Assembly (NCBI RefSeq): GCF_024397915.1
Contig: NZ_CP073347.1
Span: forward strand, 1,364,001-1,428,000
DNA: 64,000 bases
Reading direction: 5' to 3'
Source: Marinobacterium rhizophilum
GTDB lineage: Bacteria > Pseudomonadota > Gammaproteobacteria > Pseudomonadales > Balneatricaceae
The position numbers and the translations under genes were made by a program. Below the pieces are notes generated by a model. It was not told where the DNA came from, did not search any database, and was given only the letters and a program-made list of their open reading frames with translations. Positions 48,278-55,782 of this stretch are shown here, in pieces. Each line of letters opens with the position of its first letter. Position 1 is the stretch's first letter.

Positions 48278-48328
48278 GCAGCTTATTGCTCCTGCATAAG
48301 CTGCATTCACTACATCCATGTAGCTTAT
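48278..48328. repeat. Three-arm inverted repeat giving two alternative hairpins
   Basis: GCAGCTTAT (48278-48286), ATAAGCTGCAT (48296-48306) and ATGTAGCTTAT (48318-48328). The middle arm can pair perfectly with the first or, with one wobble, with the third. No gene is seen in 48193-48500; the surrounding sequence looks like a dispersed intergenic repeat. Confidence 0.65.
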
Positions 48329-48507
48329 GTACATGAGCAGGGTTTATCCGCAATCCTGGTGACAGCGTTACCTGCGAGCGCTATTGTCATGCTCAGAAGG
48401 CGGCTGCATCTATAACCTGCTGGGCACCATTCGACCCACAACGGCGACCCTAGCCTGCCGAAACCCAACGCAAGCAGTATCAAACACAGCGATTGACTCA
48501 TATTGAT

Positions 48508-48519
48508 ATATCGAGATAT
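48508..48519. promoter_or_regulatory. ArsR-type operator before the arsR-like gene
   Basis: ATATCGAGATAT, ending 8 bases before the start codon at 48528. The core TATCGAGATAT recurs before the oxidoreductase gene. Confidence 0.65.
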
Positions 48520-48527
48520 CTTGATTT

Positions 48528-48836
48528 ATGGATATTGAAAGCATTATCTCCGCCCTCAACAACCCCGTGCGGCGTCGAATTCTTGAATGGCTGAAAGACA
48601 GGTCGAATTTTCCGCCTTCTCTGCCAGAACATGCCGACCTGGACGGCGTCTGTGTTGCGTACATTCAGGAGAAGGCCGGATTGTCGCAATCGACGATCTC
48701 AAACTATATGGGCGTGCTGAAGCAGGCCGGCCTGGTGGTCTCTGAGCGCCATGGCCAGTGGACGTTCTACCGGCGCAATGAAAGCAACATTCAGGCGTTC
48801 CTCACTGCTATGGAGCAGGAACTGCTGAAGCCATGA
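48528..48836 (+). CDS. ArsR family (winged HTH) transcriptional regulator
   Basis: 102 residues with the ArsR pattern LNNPVRRRILEWLKD at the start and recognition helix AGLSQSTISNYMGVLKQAGLVVSERHGQWTFYRRNE. The classic metal-binding ELCVCDL site is absent. It may therefore respond to a different signal (reactive compound or redox). Followed 54 bases later by an Old Yellow Enzyme-like gene with the same operator core before it, so it probably represses both. Confidence 0.87.
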   Translation: MDIESIISALNNPVRRRILEWLKDRSNFPPSLPEHADLDGVCVAYIQEKAGLSQSTISNYMGVLKQAGLVVSERHGQWTFYRRNESNIQAFLTAMEQELLKP

Positions 48837-48881
48837 TCGCTTGCACGACAGCGGATCAAGCACGGCTTTCAAATAATCAAC

Positions 48882-48892
48882 TATCGAGATAT
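48882..48892. promoter_or_regulatory. Second ArsR-type operator, overlapping the oxidoreductase start
   Basis: TATCGAGATAT, identical over 11 bases to the site before the arsR-like gene; its last two bases are the AT of the first possible ATG (48891). Confidence 0.6.
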
Positions 48893-50147
48893 GACGATGG
48901 ATGAACCTGTGACAAAGCCAAGCACCCAACATGAACTCCCAGGCCCGCAGGATGTGCTGGGCCGCGCGCTTGAACTTCCCTGCGGTGTGGTTCTCAAAAA
49001 CCGGCTGACCAAATCGGCCATGTCGGACTCCCTGGGTGACGGCAAGGGCAATGCGACCCAGGCGCAGGCACGGCTCTATGAGCGCTGGGCACAAGGTGGC
49101 GCGGCCTTGTCGCTGATTGGCGAGGTACAGGGGGACCCGCGCTATCCCGAAAAACCCGGCAACCTGGTACTGGGGCCGGATACAGACCTGCAGGCGCTGC
49201 GAGCCCTGGCGCGCAGGGGATCGACCGATGGTGCCCATCTTTGGCCGCAACTCGGACACGCCGGCGCCCTTTCCCACCTGCCCGTCAGCCGGCCCAGGGG
49301 CCCCTCGGCACTGGACCTTGAAGGGCTGCAATGCGCCGCCATGACCCTTACCGACATCGAGGCACTGCCGGCCATCTATGCCAGGACCGCGTCAATTGCA
49401 AAAGATGCAGGATTTGGCGGGGTGCAAATTCATGCCGGCCACGGCTTCCTGCTGAGCCAGTTCCTGTCCCCGCTGTTCAATCGCCGGACAGATGAATATG
49501 GCAGCTCCATCGAGGCGAGATTCCGCATCCTTCGCCAGGTGATCGCCGCGGTTCGCCACGCCGTTGGCGCTTCGTTCCCGGTCGCCATCAAGATCAACTC
49601 GACCGACAAACTCGAAGGTGGGCTGACGGAAGACGAGGCGCTGGACCTGGTCCACATGCTCGGTCAGACATCGGTTGATCTGATCGACATCAGCGGCGGA
49701 ACCTATTTTCCGGGCGCTGCGGCAAGCTCGGATGGCACCGCTGGCAACGGCCCCTACTTCCTGGAGTTCGCACGCCGTGCGAAACAGCTGACCGCCATTC
49801 CCGTTATGGCAACCGGGGGCTTCAAGACCCGCCAGCAAGCCGTTGACGCCCTCGCAAGCGGTGCTGTCGACATGGTGAGCCTGGGCCGCGCCATGGCGCT
49901 CAATCCACGCCTTGCCCACGACTGGCTGAGCAGTGCCGGCGGCGACCCTGCGTTCCCAAAATTCGATACCAACCCTCCTGGCGGTGTCACGGCCTGGTAT
50001 ACGATGCGACTCACAGCGCTCGCAGAAGACAACGAGGGTGAGTTCAGTCTGGACCTCGAGTCCGCCATGAGCCTCTATGACGCACGCGATGCGCAACGCA
50101 GCGACCGCTGGCGCAACGCCTTCGGCGCCCCGGGAGAGCGCGGTTAG
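48891..50147 (+). CDS. NADH:flavin oxidoreductase / Old Yellow Enzyme family protein
   Basis: 418-residue FMN-dependent TIM-barrel reductase. FMN and substrate motifs: [16 protein letters not shown] near residue 36, QLGHAG (about 120), the catalytic [26 protein letters not shown]-like segment (starting near 182) and the phosphate-binding [30 protein letters not shown]. Relatives reduce enones, nitro compounds or other electrophiles. ATG at 48891 or 48897 are both possible. Probably controlled by the adjacent ArsR-type regulator. True substrate unknown. Confidence 0.88.
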   Translation: [418 protein letters not shown]

Positions 50148-50157
50148 AGCACTTTGG

Positions 50158-50197
50158 GCGCGGAACGGACATTTGTGAGGCGGGAGATTGGTATACT
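50158..50197 (+). repeat. Imperfect direct repeat, left copy
   Basis: Matches 50741-50780 at 31 of 40 positions without gaps; both end in GGTATACT, a -10-like sequence. Confidence 0.7.
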
Positions 50198-50222
50198 TTC
50201 GGTTAATTCACAGCCGCCAATG

Positions 50223-50311
50223 TAGGTCGGGTTAGCCCGCAGGGCGTAACCCGACATGACAGAGATTAGGTGTCGCCGAAGGCCGTGGGGCGCTGCGCTA
50301 ACCCGACCAAC
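50223..50311. repeat. REP/MITE-like palindromic element
   Basis: GTCGGGTTAGCCC, GCA, then GGGC-G-TAACCCGAC forms a long hairpin (50226-50254), and GCTAACCCGAC recurs inverted at 50294-50305, closing an element of about 90 bases. It resembles GGTCGGGTTA-type repeats scattered in many gammaproteobacterial genomes (from memory, not searched). Confidence 0.6.
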
Positions 50312-50740
50312 GGGACTATATCCTGAAAATGTCGAAAACAGACAGTGTTACCCCTGTCGGATAATCCCTGTTTCGCTTTCTGGCGACTCACTTTTCTTCG
50401 AACGGCCGAAGTAAAGTAAGCAAAGGCTCTCTACCTTGAAGAATGCGCCCGCAGAAACCTTTTCACTGCGCTCTGAAGCAATTGTGCGGGCGGCCGGCCT
50501 TCAAGGTGAAGAACCGTCACATCCCTGTGCCGCATCTGCGGCTCGGCATCCATGCCTCGCCCCTGCCGGGCCTGATCGGAAAATAGCCCCAGTGCTCGTC
50601 GGCATCTGACGGGACCCGGATGGCAGCGTCAGCTCTCTGGAAGTCGCTGGGGAACAGCCAGTAACTTTCCCCAGACGAATTTCGACTGAAACATACGAGT
50701 TTTGATAGCAGTTTAGGTCAATAGTGAGAGGTCTCTTTCG

Positions 50741-50780
50741 GCACGGAGCCGACATTGATGAGCCGGGTAATAGGTATACT
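50741..50780 (+). repeat. Imperfect direct repeat, right copy
   Basis: Right copy of the pair with 50158-50197; the intervening 540 bases hold the palindromic elements. Confidence 0.7.
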
Positions 50781-50871
50781 GTCCCCGGAATAATGGAATA
50801 ACCATTATTAGGCAGGCTGCTTCTCTTTGATTACAAGAACACATCGACTGCAAAAGCACATCCAACCGACA

Positions 50872-51834
50872 TCAGTCGCCAAATACAGTGAAGCTCAGCC
50901 CCAGATAAATACCGTAGCCGATCAATAATAGGCCACCCTCCAACCGGCTCAGGCGACGCCCCGTATACAAGAACAGTATCAGGAGTAGAGCCGCTCCTAG
51001 CATTACCCACTGGTCAAATTGTAGGATTCTAGCGTGGACGGGCAGTGGCTGGAGGAGCGCGGAGACACCAAGAATTCCCAACAAGTTGAATATATTGCTA
51101 CCGAGAATGTTGCCGACCGCCACATCCGCATGTCGCCGTATTGCAGCAATCACCGATATCGAAAGCTCTGGAAGTGACGTGCCTACAGCCACTAACGTCA
51201 AGCCAATAACAGCCTCGGAAACCCCAAAGTGCTCTGCAATTCCCACTGCACCGGTTAGCAGCACTTGAGATCCGCCGATCAATAGCATTAACCCGAAAAC
51301 AACAGCGGCTACAATCCATAACAACGACTTCGGCACTATGGAAAGCTCTTCCGCTTCAGCAATGTGAAGTTCTGCTGAGAGCGTAACGCTGGAGCGTTCG
51401 GTCAAGTAAGCCCACGACAGGTAAGCTAGCAAAGCCAACAATAGAATTGCTGCATCCGTCCGCTGCAGGGCGCTTCCACCAACCAAGACCAGAAACAGTA
51501 TACTTGCCGCTACTACTGTTACAGCGTCCCTGTGCAGTGCCAACGGCTTGACCGCCAGAGGCGTGATCAATGCACATACCCCAAGAATCAGAAAGATATT
51601 ACCGATATTGCTGCCAACGACGTTGCCGATAGCGATATCGGGTCGACCATTTACTGCTGCATCAATAGAGACCACCAATTCCGGTGCTGATGTACCGAAA
51701 CCTACGATAACGAGACCACTAAGCAATGGCGATACGCCGAGGCGTCTGGCGGCGGCCAACGAGCCTCGAATCAATGCTTCACCGCCAGCAGTAAGCAAGG
51801 CCACACCCAGAAGTAACAGCAGAACATTCAACAT
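50872..51834 (-). CDS. Calcium/sodium antiporter family protein (CaCA, YrbG-like)
   Basis: 320-residue inner-membrane cation exchanger with the two inverted alpha repeats: GFGTSAPELVVSI with GNVVGSNIGNIFLILG, and AVGTSLPELSISV with GNILGSNIFNLLGILG. About ten membrane helices. The ion is usually Ca2+ exchanged for Na+ or H+. Base composition is visibly less GC-rich than neighbouring genes, and it borders repeat-rich DNA, both hinting at acquisition by transfer. ATG at 51834 begins the first helix. Confidence 0.92.
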   Translation of the reverse strand: MLNVLLLLLGVALLTAGGEALIRGSLAAARRLGVSPLLSGLVIVGFGTSAPELVVSIDAAVNGRPDIAIGNVVGSNIGNIFLILGVCALITPLAVKPLALHRDAVTVVAASILFLVLVGGSALQRTDAAILLLALLAYLSWAYLTERSSVTLSAELHIAEAEELSIVPKSLLWIVAAVVFGLMLLIGGSQVLLTGAVGIAEHFGVSEAVIGLTLVAVGTSLPELSISVIAAIRRHADVAVGNILGSNIFNLLGILGVSALLQPLPVHARILQFDQWVMLGAALLLILFLYTGRRLSRLEGGLLLIGYGIYLGLSFTVFGD

Positions 51835-52475
51835 GGTTGAGGAGCTCCAGGTACAAAATCTGAAAACATAAAGAAGCACACAATTGAAGGCCTAACATTT
51901 CAACACTGCGCATGTTCATTTACGCACATACCAGGATAGCGAGAGAAAGGTTAAAGAACTGAATTTAATAGATATTTATAATTCAAAGTCATTCTCCTCC
52001 GTTGAAAACATGCATCCACTTTGATGTGTTGTGTCGCCCGCAAAATCCCACAACCCTCCAATCCATAATGACCTGATATTGGACCATTTCAGGCCTCCAT
52101 ACCAATAGCAAAAGAGCGCTATTTTGCGGCGATTCGCGCACGCGGATAGGGAGTACAGACATAGCCCGATGTCTGCTTTGGGTCGAAAACGACAATTGAC
52201 TGCTTGCGGCTCTCGGCAGTCTCGCGGACATTCAGCCCCCTAGCGATACACTCCCACGCCCGTGCAGCTTCTCATCGTAACGACAGGGTTGCGCCCTCTT
52301 TAAGTACCATGTGCGGTGGTGACAGCCAATCCTGCACTGATACCGGGCAGGCAGAGACAGACCGATGCAATCGCCCCCTCAAAAACGACACCCTTGCCAC
52401 AACGGCCCAGCCACTCGCCTGCATTCAGGTACGCATTCGCTGTATAATGCGCCTGCATTTTTACCGGAGGCCCCC
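51835..52475. other. Gene-free region before the DUF2185 gene
   Basis: 641 bases without a convincing gene. TATAAT at 52443-52448 lies 28 bases before the DUF2185 start codon and may be its -10 box; no matching -35 is obvious. Confidence 0.4.
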
Positions 52476-52889
52476 ATGAGCGACACGACAACTCCCGACA
52501 GCACCGCCGACAGCGCGAGCGGCAATGAAACCGGCCAGACCAAGAGCGGCTTCCTGGCGCTGGTGTCACGCATGATTTTCGAGGAAAAACTTCCGGTGCG
52601 CTTTATGTACAAAAGCGTTCCGGAGCACCTCAACGATACCGGCTGGCGCCTGTTCAGCGGCTACGAAGACGAAGCCTACCTGCAGGACGAAGTCGCCAAC
52701 CTGACGCCCGTGCCGCTGGAAAAGCTCTACGGCATGGACCCGACCCTCGAGGAAAAACTGGCGTTCAATGCCGGTACCGTATGGGAACGCCAACCCGGCT
52801 CTGACTGGGAACGGGTGTATGATTTTCGCATCCCCAGCCCCAGTGTCGATGTCACCATCACCAACGACCCGGAACAGTTTAACGGCTGA
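52476..52889 (+). CDS. DUF2185 domain protein (immunity-protein-like fold)
   Basis: 137 residues: an acidic, Ser/Thr-rich disordered head (1-24) and a DUF2185 domain (GFLALVSRMIFEEKLPVRFMYKSVPE through GWRLFSGYEDEAYLQDEVAN). The family includes immunity-like and other small cytosolic proteins of unknown action. GGAGG precedes the ATG at 52476. No toxin gene is adjacent. It lies upstream of ibpA, which has its own heat-shock promoter. Confidence 0.75.
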   Translation: MSDTTTPDSTADSASGNETGQTKSGFLALVSRMIFEEKLPVRFMYKSVPEHLNDTGWRLFSGYEDEAYLQDEVANLTPVPLEKLYGMDPTLEEKLAFNAGTVWERQPGSDWERVYDFRIPSPSVDVTITNDPEQFNG

Positions 52890-52930
52890 TCCGCCTTCTT
52901 GGCGGCTCGCCAGAAAATTGTCACGTGCGG

Positions 52931-52958
52931 CTTGAAAACCGCCAGGCCATCCTCATAT
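52931..52958 (+). promoter_or_regulatory. Sigma-32 (RpoH) heat-shock promoter of ibpA
   Basis: CTTGAAA (52931-52937), 14 bases, CTCATAT (52952-52958), close to the sigma32 consensus CTTGAAA/CCCATNT. Transcription would begin near 52965, giving an 85-base leader. Confidence 0.75.
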
Positions 52959-52966
52959 AGGAAATC

Positions 52967-53050
52967 AGACGCAATCGCTTCGATGAAGGTTTGCGTCTCT
53001 TTTCCCCGCACGCTGCGGGTATCCACATATTGCTCAACGAGGATATGACC
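52967..53050 (+). promoter_or_regulatory. ROSE-like RNA thermometer in the ibpA leader
   Basis: Three hairpins in series. First: AGACGCAA (52967-52974) with TTGCGTCT (52991-52998). Second: CCCGCA with TGCGGG (53005-53019). Third: CATATTGCTC, loop AAC, GAGGATATG (53026-53047), with one bulged T and a G-G opposition. The third buries the ribosome binding site GAGG, and its anti-SD contains TTGCT, the hallmark of ROSE elements. Melting on heating would expose the start at 53051. Confidence 0.75.
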
Positions 53051-53479
53051 ATGAGAGATTTTGACCTGTCCCCCCTGTACCGTTCCGCCATCGGCTTTGA
53101 TCGCCTGGCCTCTTTGCTGGACAACGCCAGTCGCAATGAACAGAACCAGCCGGCCTATCCGCCCTACAACATCGAATTGCTGGACGAAAACCACTACCGC
53201 ATCACCATGGCGGTGGCCGGGTTCGACAACTCGGAACTGAGCATCAAGAGCGAACAGGACATCCTGGTGATCGTCGGCCAGAAGCAGCAGGACTCGAACG
53301 AGCGCAAATACCTGTACCAGGGTATTGCCGCACGCAGCTTCGAGCGCCGCTTCCAGCTCGCCGACCATGTGCGCGTCACCAGGGCCAGCATGGACAAGGG
53401 CCTGCTGCATGTCGACCTGGTGCACGAAGTGCCCGAAGCCATGAAACCGCGCCTGATCGAGATCGAAAGCATGGCGTAA
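53051..53479 (+). CDS. ibpA: Small heat-shock protein, Hsp20/IbpA type
   Basis: 142-residue alpha-crystallin-domain chaperone that holds unfolded proteins on aggregates. The N-terminus MRDFDLSPLYRSAIGFDRL is the IbpA/B signature; the core domain spans about 35-125, with the ending VPEAMKPRLIEIES carrying an IxI-like tail. The ATG at 53051 is 8 bases from GAGG; an ATG at 53045 is inside the thermometer stem. Single gene with sigma32 promoter and terminator. Confidence 0.94.
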   Translation: MRDFDLSPLYRSAIGFDRLASLLDNASRNEQNQPAYPPYNIELLDENHYRITMAVAGFDNSELSIKSEQDILVIVGQKQQDSNERKYLYQGIAARSFERRFQLADHVRVTRASMDKGLLHVDLVHEVPEAMKPRLIEIESMA

Positions 53480-53510
53480 TCCTGGCAATCACTGCAGGAT
53501 CCAATGACGA

Positions 53511-53535
53511 CCGGGCACCTTGCGTGCCCGGTTTT
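53511..53535 (+). terminator. Terminator of ibpA
   Basis: CCGGGCAC, five-base loop, GTGCCCGG followed by TTTT, 31 bases after the stop codon. Confidence 0.85.
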
Positions 53536-53555
53536 GCTTGTATACCCAGCTCTTG

Positions 53556-53599
53556 CTACTTTGCCTTGCTACTTTGGCCTTGCTACTTTGGCCTTACCC
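53556..53599 (-). repeat. Tandem repeat array, part left of the IS insertion
   Basis: CTTGCTACTTTGGC-like units on the plus strand (G-rich on the minus strand). With the part at 54859-54905 it formed one array downstream of the macro-domain gene before the IS landed in it. Confidence 0.7.
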
Positions 53600-53653
53600 T
53601 GGTACGACCCCGAATTAGTGGACACTTTTTTCACATAGGAAAAAGGTGGCTCC

Positions 53654-53974
53654 ATGAAGAAAAGGTCCTATCAGCAATACACGCCGGAATTTAAACGTGC
53701 GGCGGTACAGGCTTCCATCGACTCAGCAGAGACAGTGCATGCTGTCGCTGTTAAATTGGGCATCAATCCCCGCATTCTTTACCGATGGAGAAGCGACTTG
53801 ACGCGCAAAACAGCACCAGCAAGCACGCCAACCGTGCAGAACACAGGTCCGGAGAAGAGCATCAAAGACCTGGAACGGGACAACAAGGCATTGCAGCGCA
53901 AGCTCGCACGGTTGGAGCTGGAGAACGAAATCCTAAAAAAGGCGCAAGCGTACTGGGGCGACCACCCGACATAA
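53654..53974 (+). CDS. IS3-family transposase OrfA
   Basis: 106 residues: an N-terminal HTH (YTPEFKRAAVQASIDSAETVHAVAVKLGINPRILYRWR) and a leucine-rich coiled coil (KDLERDNKALQRKLARLELENEILKKA). It binds the IS ends. A_AAA_AAG at 53935-53941 lies near its 3' end and allows a -1 shift into orfB, producing the OrfAB transposase. Confidence 0.93.
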   Translation: MKKRSYQQYTPEFKRAAVQASIDSAETVHAVAVKLGINPRILYRWRSDLTRKTAPASTPTVQNTGPEKSIKDLERDNKALQRKLARLELENEILKKAQAYWGDHPT

Positions 53975-54828
53975 GGTTCGCGTTTATCCGCCGTTATCAG
54001 TCGGTATGCTGGCCGGTGGTGTCGCTCTGTGCCGCGCTCAATGTCTCGCGCTCAGGATATTATCGTTGGCTGCACGCCGCTGTGTCCCCGCAGCAGCATG
54101 CGAACCTGGCGTTGAGCACATTCTTGCTGAACACAGCCAAGGAGGAACACGGGATCCCGGGGTACCGCAAACTCTGGCGGAGCGCGGTTGATGCTGGCTA
54201 TGACTGCAGCCTTAACCGCGTTCAGCGGGTGCTGCAAAAAGCCGGCTATCGCTCATGCAGAGCGCTCAAGCCTGGCCACAGACGGCCTGCGGCCGGACTA
54301 CCGGTGCTGCCAAACCTACTGAACAGACAGTTTGCGGTCAGTCAGCCCAACCGGGTGTGGGTGTCTGATATTACACAGATCCGGGCAACAGATGGCTGGC
54401 TGTATCTCGCGACAGTCATGGATTTTCACTCCAGGCGCATCGTGGGGTGGGCCGCTGGCGCGGTTAACCACGCCGATCTGGTGGTTCAGGCGCTAGACAA
54501 CGCATGGGCGTACCGCTGCCCAGACGGTCACAAACTGTTGTTTCATTCCGATCAGGGAGCGCAGTATCGTTCGGAACCCGTGATGAGGTGGCTCAATGAC
54601 CGTCACGTGACAATCAGCATGTCACGTCGCGGAAACTGCTGGGACAATGCCTGCGCCGAAAGCTTTTTTGCGCAACTGAAGCTGGAATGGACCAAGCGCC
54701 TGCCACCCGTGGACCGGCGGATCCTGACGCTTGAAGTGCACTATTACATCGACGAGTATTACAACAACGTTCGCCGGCACGAGACACTCAACGGGTTAAG
54801 CCCCGCTGAGTTTGAGCAGGTGATTTAA
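53933..54828 (+). CDS. IS3-family transposase OrfB (DDE integrase domain)
   Basis: Catalytic part, about 295 residues after the frameshift: an HTH_21-like segment (SVCWPVVSLCAALNVSRSGYYRWL) and rve integrase core. The DDE triad is visible as D in VWVSDITQI, D in FHSDQGAQY and E in NACAESFFAQLKLE. The same frame is open upstream to 53785, but that part lies opposite OrfA and is not thought to be translated alone. Start given at the slippery region since the product is made as OrfAB. Confidence 0.9.
53935..53941 (+). other. Programmed -1 frameshift site of the IS
   Basis: AAAAAAG, read as A AAA AAG in the orfA frame, a standard X_XXY_YYZ slippery heptamer. The orfB frame is -1 relative to orfA and overlaps it here. 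Confidence 0.8.
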
Positions 54829-54858
54829 GTGCGTGTCCACTTTTGTGGGGTCACACCA

Positions 54859-54905
54859 CCCCTTTGGCCTTGCCTCTTGCCTCTTGCCCCTTGCCCCTTG
54901 CTACT
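54859..54905 (-). repeat. G-rich tandem repeat downstream of the macro-domain gene
   Basis: GGGGCAA and GAGGCAA heptamers on the minus strand, starting 6 bases beyond the stop codon of the macro-domain gene and interrupted by the IS. Confidence 0.75.
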
Positions 54906-54911
54906 TTCTCC

Positions 54912-55421
54912 TCACGCTTTCAGCGCCTGGCGGTACAGGTCCGCCATAACCGCATCGAAACAGCAGAACAGCACCCGTAACGGCGCCTCGCGCAACGCCA
55001 GCTGCGATTGCACCGTACGCACCGCAATGGCCACCGCCTGTGCCGGCGGATAAGCGTAAACGCCGCAGCTGATGGCAGGAAAAGCGATCGACTCAATCTC
55101 AAGCCCCTGCACACACTCAAACACGTTGCGGTAGCAGCTTTGCAGCAACTGCGCTTCCCCCCGATCACCGCCGTGCCATACCGGCCCCACCGTATGCGCG
55201 ATCCAGCGCGCAGGCAGCTTGAAACCCGGCGTCAGCCTGGCCTGCCCCGTTGCGCAACCACCCAGGGTACGACAGTGACTGAGCAACCCGGGTCCTGCGG
55301 CACGATGGATGGCACCGTCGACACCGCCGCCACCAAGCAGCGACTCGTTGGCGGCATTCACCACCACATCCACATTCAGACGCGTGATATCCGCCTTGAG
55401 CACTTCAATGCGAGAATCCAT
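54912..55421 (-). CDS. Macro-domain protein (O-acetyl-ADP-ribose deacetylase-like)
   Basis: 169 residues, essentially one macro domain. ADP-ribose-binding motifs: VVVNAANESLLGGGGVDGAIHRAAG (about 20-44) and the loop AFPAISCGVYAYPPAQAVAIAV. It closely resembles YmdB-type enzymes that remove acetyl from O-acetyl-ADP-ribose or ADP-ribose from proteins. GGAG precedes the ATG at 55421. Last gene of the run Memo-AMMECR1-cupin-macro, 22 bases after the cupin gene. Confidence 0.92.
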   Translation of the reverse strand: MDSRIEVLKADITRLNVDVVVNAANESLLGGGGVDGAIHRAAGPGLLSHCRTLGGCATGQARLTPGFKLPARWIAHTVGPVWHGGDRGEAQLLQSCYRNVFECVQGLEIESIAFPAISCGVYAYPPAQAVAIAVRTVQSQLALREAPLRVLFCCFDAVMADLYRQALKA

Positions 55422-55443
55422 GGCATCGCCTCCATCGGGTTGT

Positions 55444-55782
55444 CTAGCCCTCGGAATCAAAATGCAGTGCCAGCCAGACGGTCGCCTGCCCGGGGTCGGT
55501 CCAGCTCACGCGGTGGCGACAATGAGCCGGCAGCAGTACCGCATCGCCGGGCTGCAGCGCCAGCTCATCCTGACCCTCGATCAGCAGTCGCGCCGCCCCC
55601 GCCAGCAGCAACACCCATTCATTACCCACCTGGTCGTACCATTCACCCTCAGGCGTTACCTGCCCCCAGGACAGAATACGCTCCAGGTGAAAGCCCGGCT
55701 GTCGCAGCAGGCTCTCGAACCGCTCGTGCGGTTCTGCACCGGGCAGAGCATTCAGCAGATTTGTCGGTTTGATTGCGCTCAA
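55444..55782 (-). CDS. Small single-domain cupin protein
   Basis: 112 residues forming one cupin barrel. The metal region is partly conserved (GNEWVLLLAGAARLLIEGQDELALQPGDAVLLPAHCRHRVSWTD), with a candidate ligand His in the second motif. Members bind metal and small ligands; a specific reaction cannot be named. The ATG overlaps the AMMECR1-gene stop (ATGA), so the two are translated together. Confidence 0.87.
   Translation of the reverse strand: MSAIKPTNLLNALPGAEPHERFESLLRQPGFHLERILSWGQVTPEGEWYDQVGNEWVLLLAGAARLLIEGQDELALQPGDAVLLPAHCRHRVSWTDPGQATVWLALHFDSEG

Larger units (their letters stand above)
50148..50871. other. Gene-free region built from repeats
   Basis: 724 bases with no credible gene. 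It contains two imperfect direct repeats (50158-50197 and 50741-50780), a strong palindrome (50223-50257), and other foldbacks at 50390-50417 and 50433-50507. It has the look of degenerate dispersed elements. Confidence 0.6.
53600..54858 (+). mobile_element. IS3-family insertion sequence, complete
   Basis: 1259 bases. Terminal inverted repeats begin TGGTACGACCCC on the left and TGGTGTGACCCC on the right and share GTGGACAC further in (about 20 of 26 positions). Candidate 3-base target duplications CCC at 53597-53599 and 54859-54861; because the flanks are C-rich this is tentative. It encodes orfA and orfB with a slippery A6G site, as is usual for the family. Both frames are open, so it may be active. 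Confidence 0.88.

Noticed and set aside
50501..50755. Possible small gene in the repeat-rich region
   Set aside because: Runs through foldback repeats, poor codon pattern, no ribosome binding site.
52476..52889. Immunity gene of a polymorphic toxin system
   Set aside because: DUF2185 fits distantly, but no toxin, secretion gene or repeat of immunity genes is nearby.
53045..53047. ATG at 53045 as the start of ibpA
   Set aside because: Too close to GAGG and inside the thermometer stem; ATG at 53051 has ideal spacing and the conserved N-terminus.
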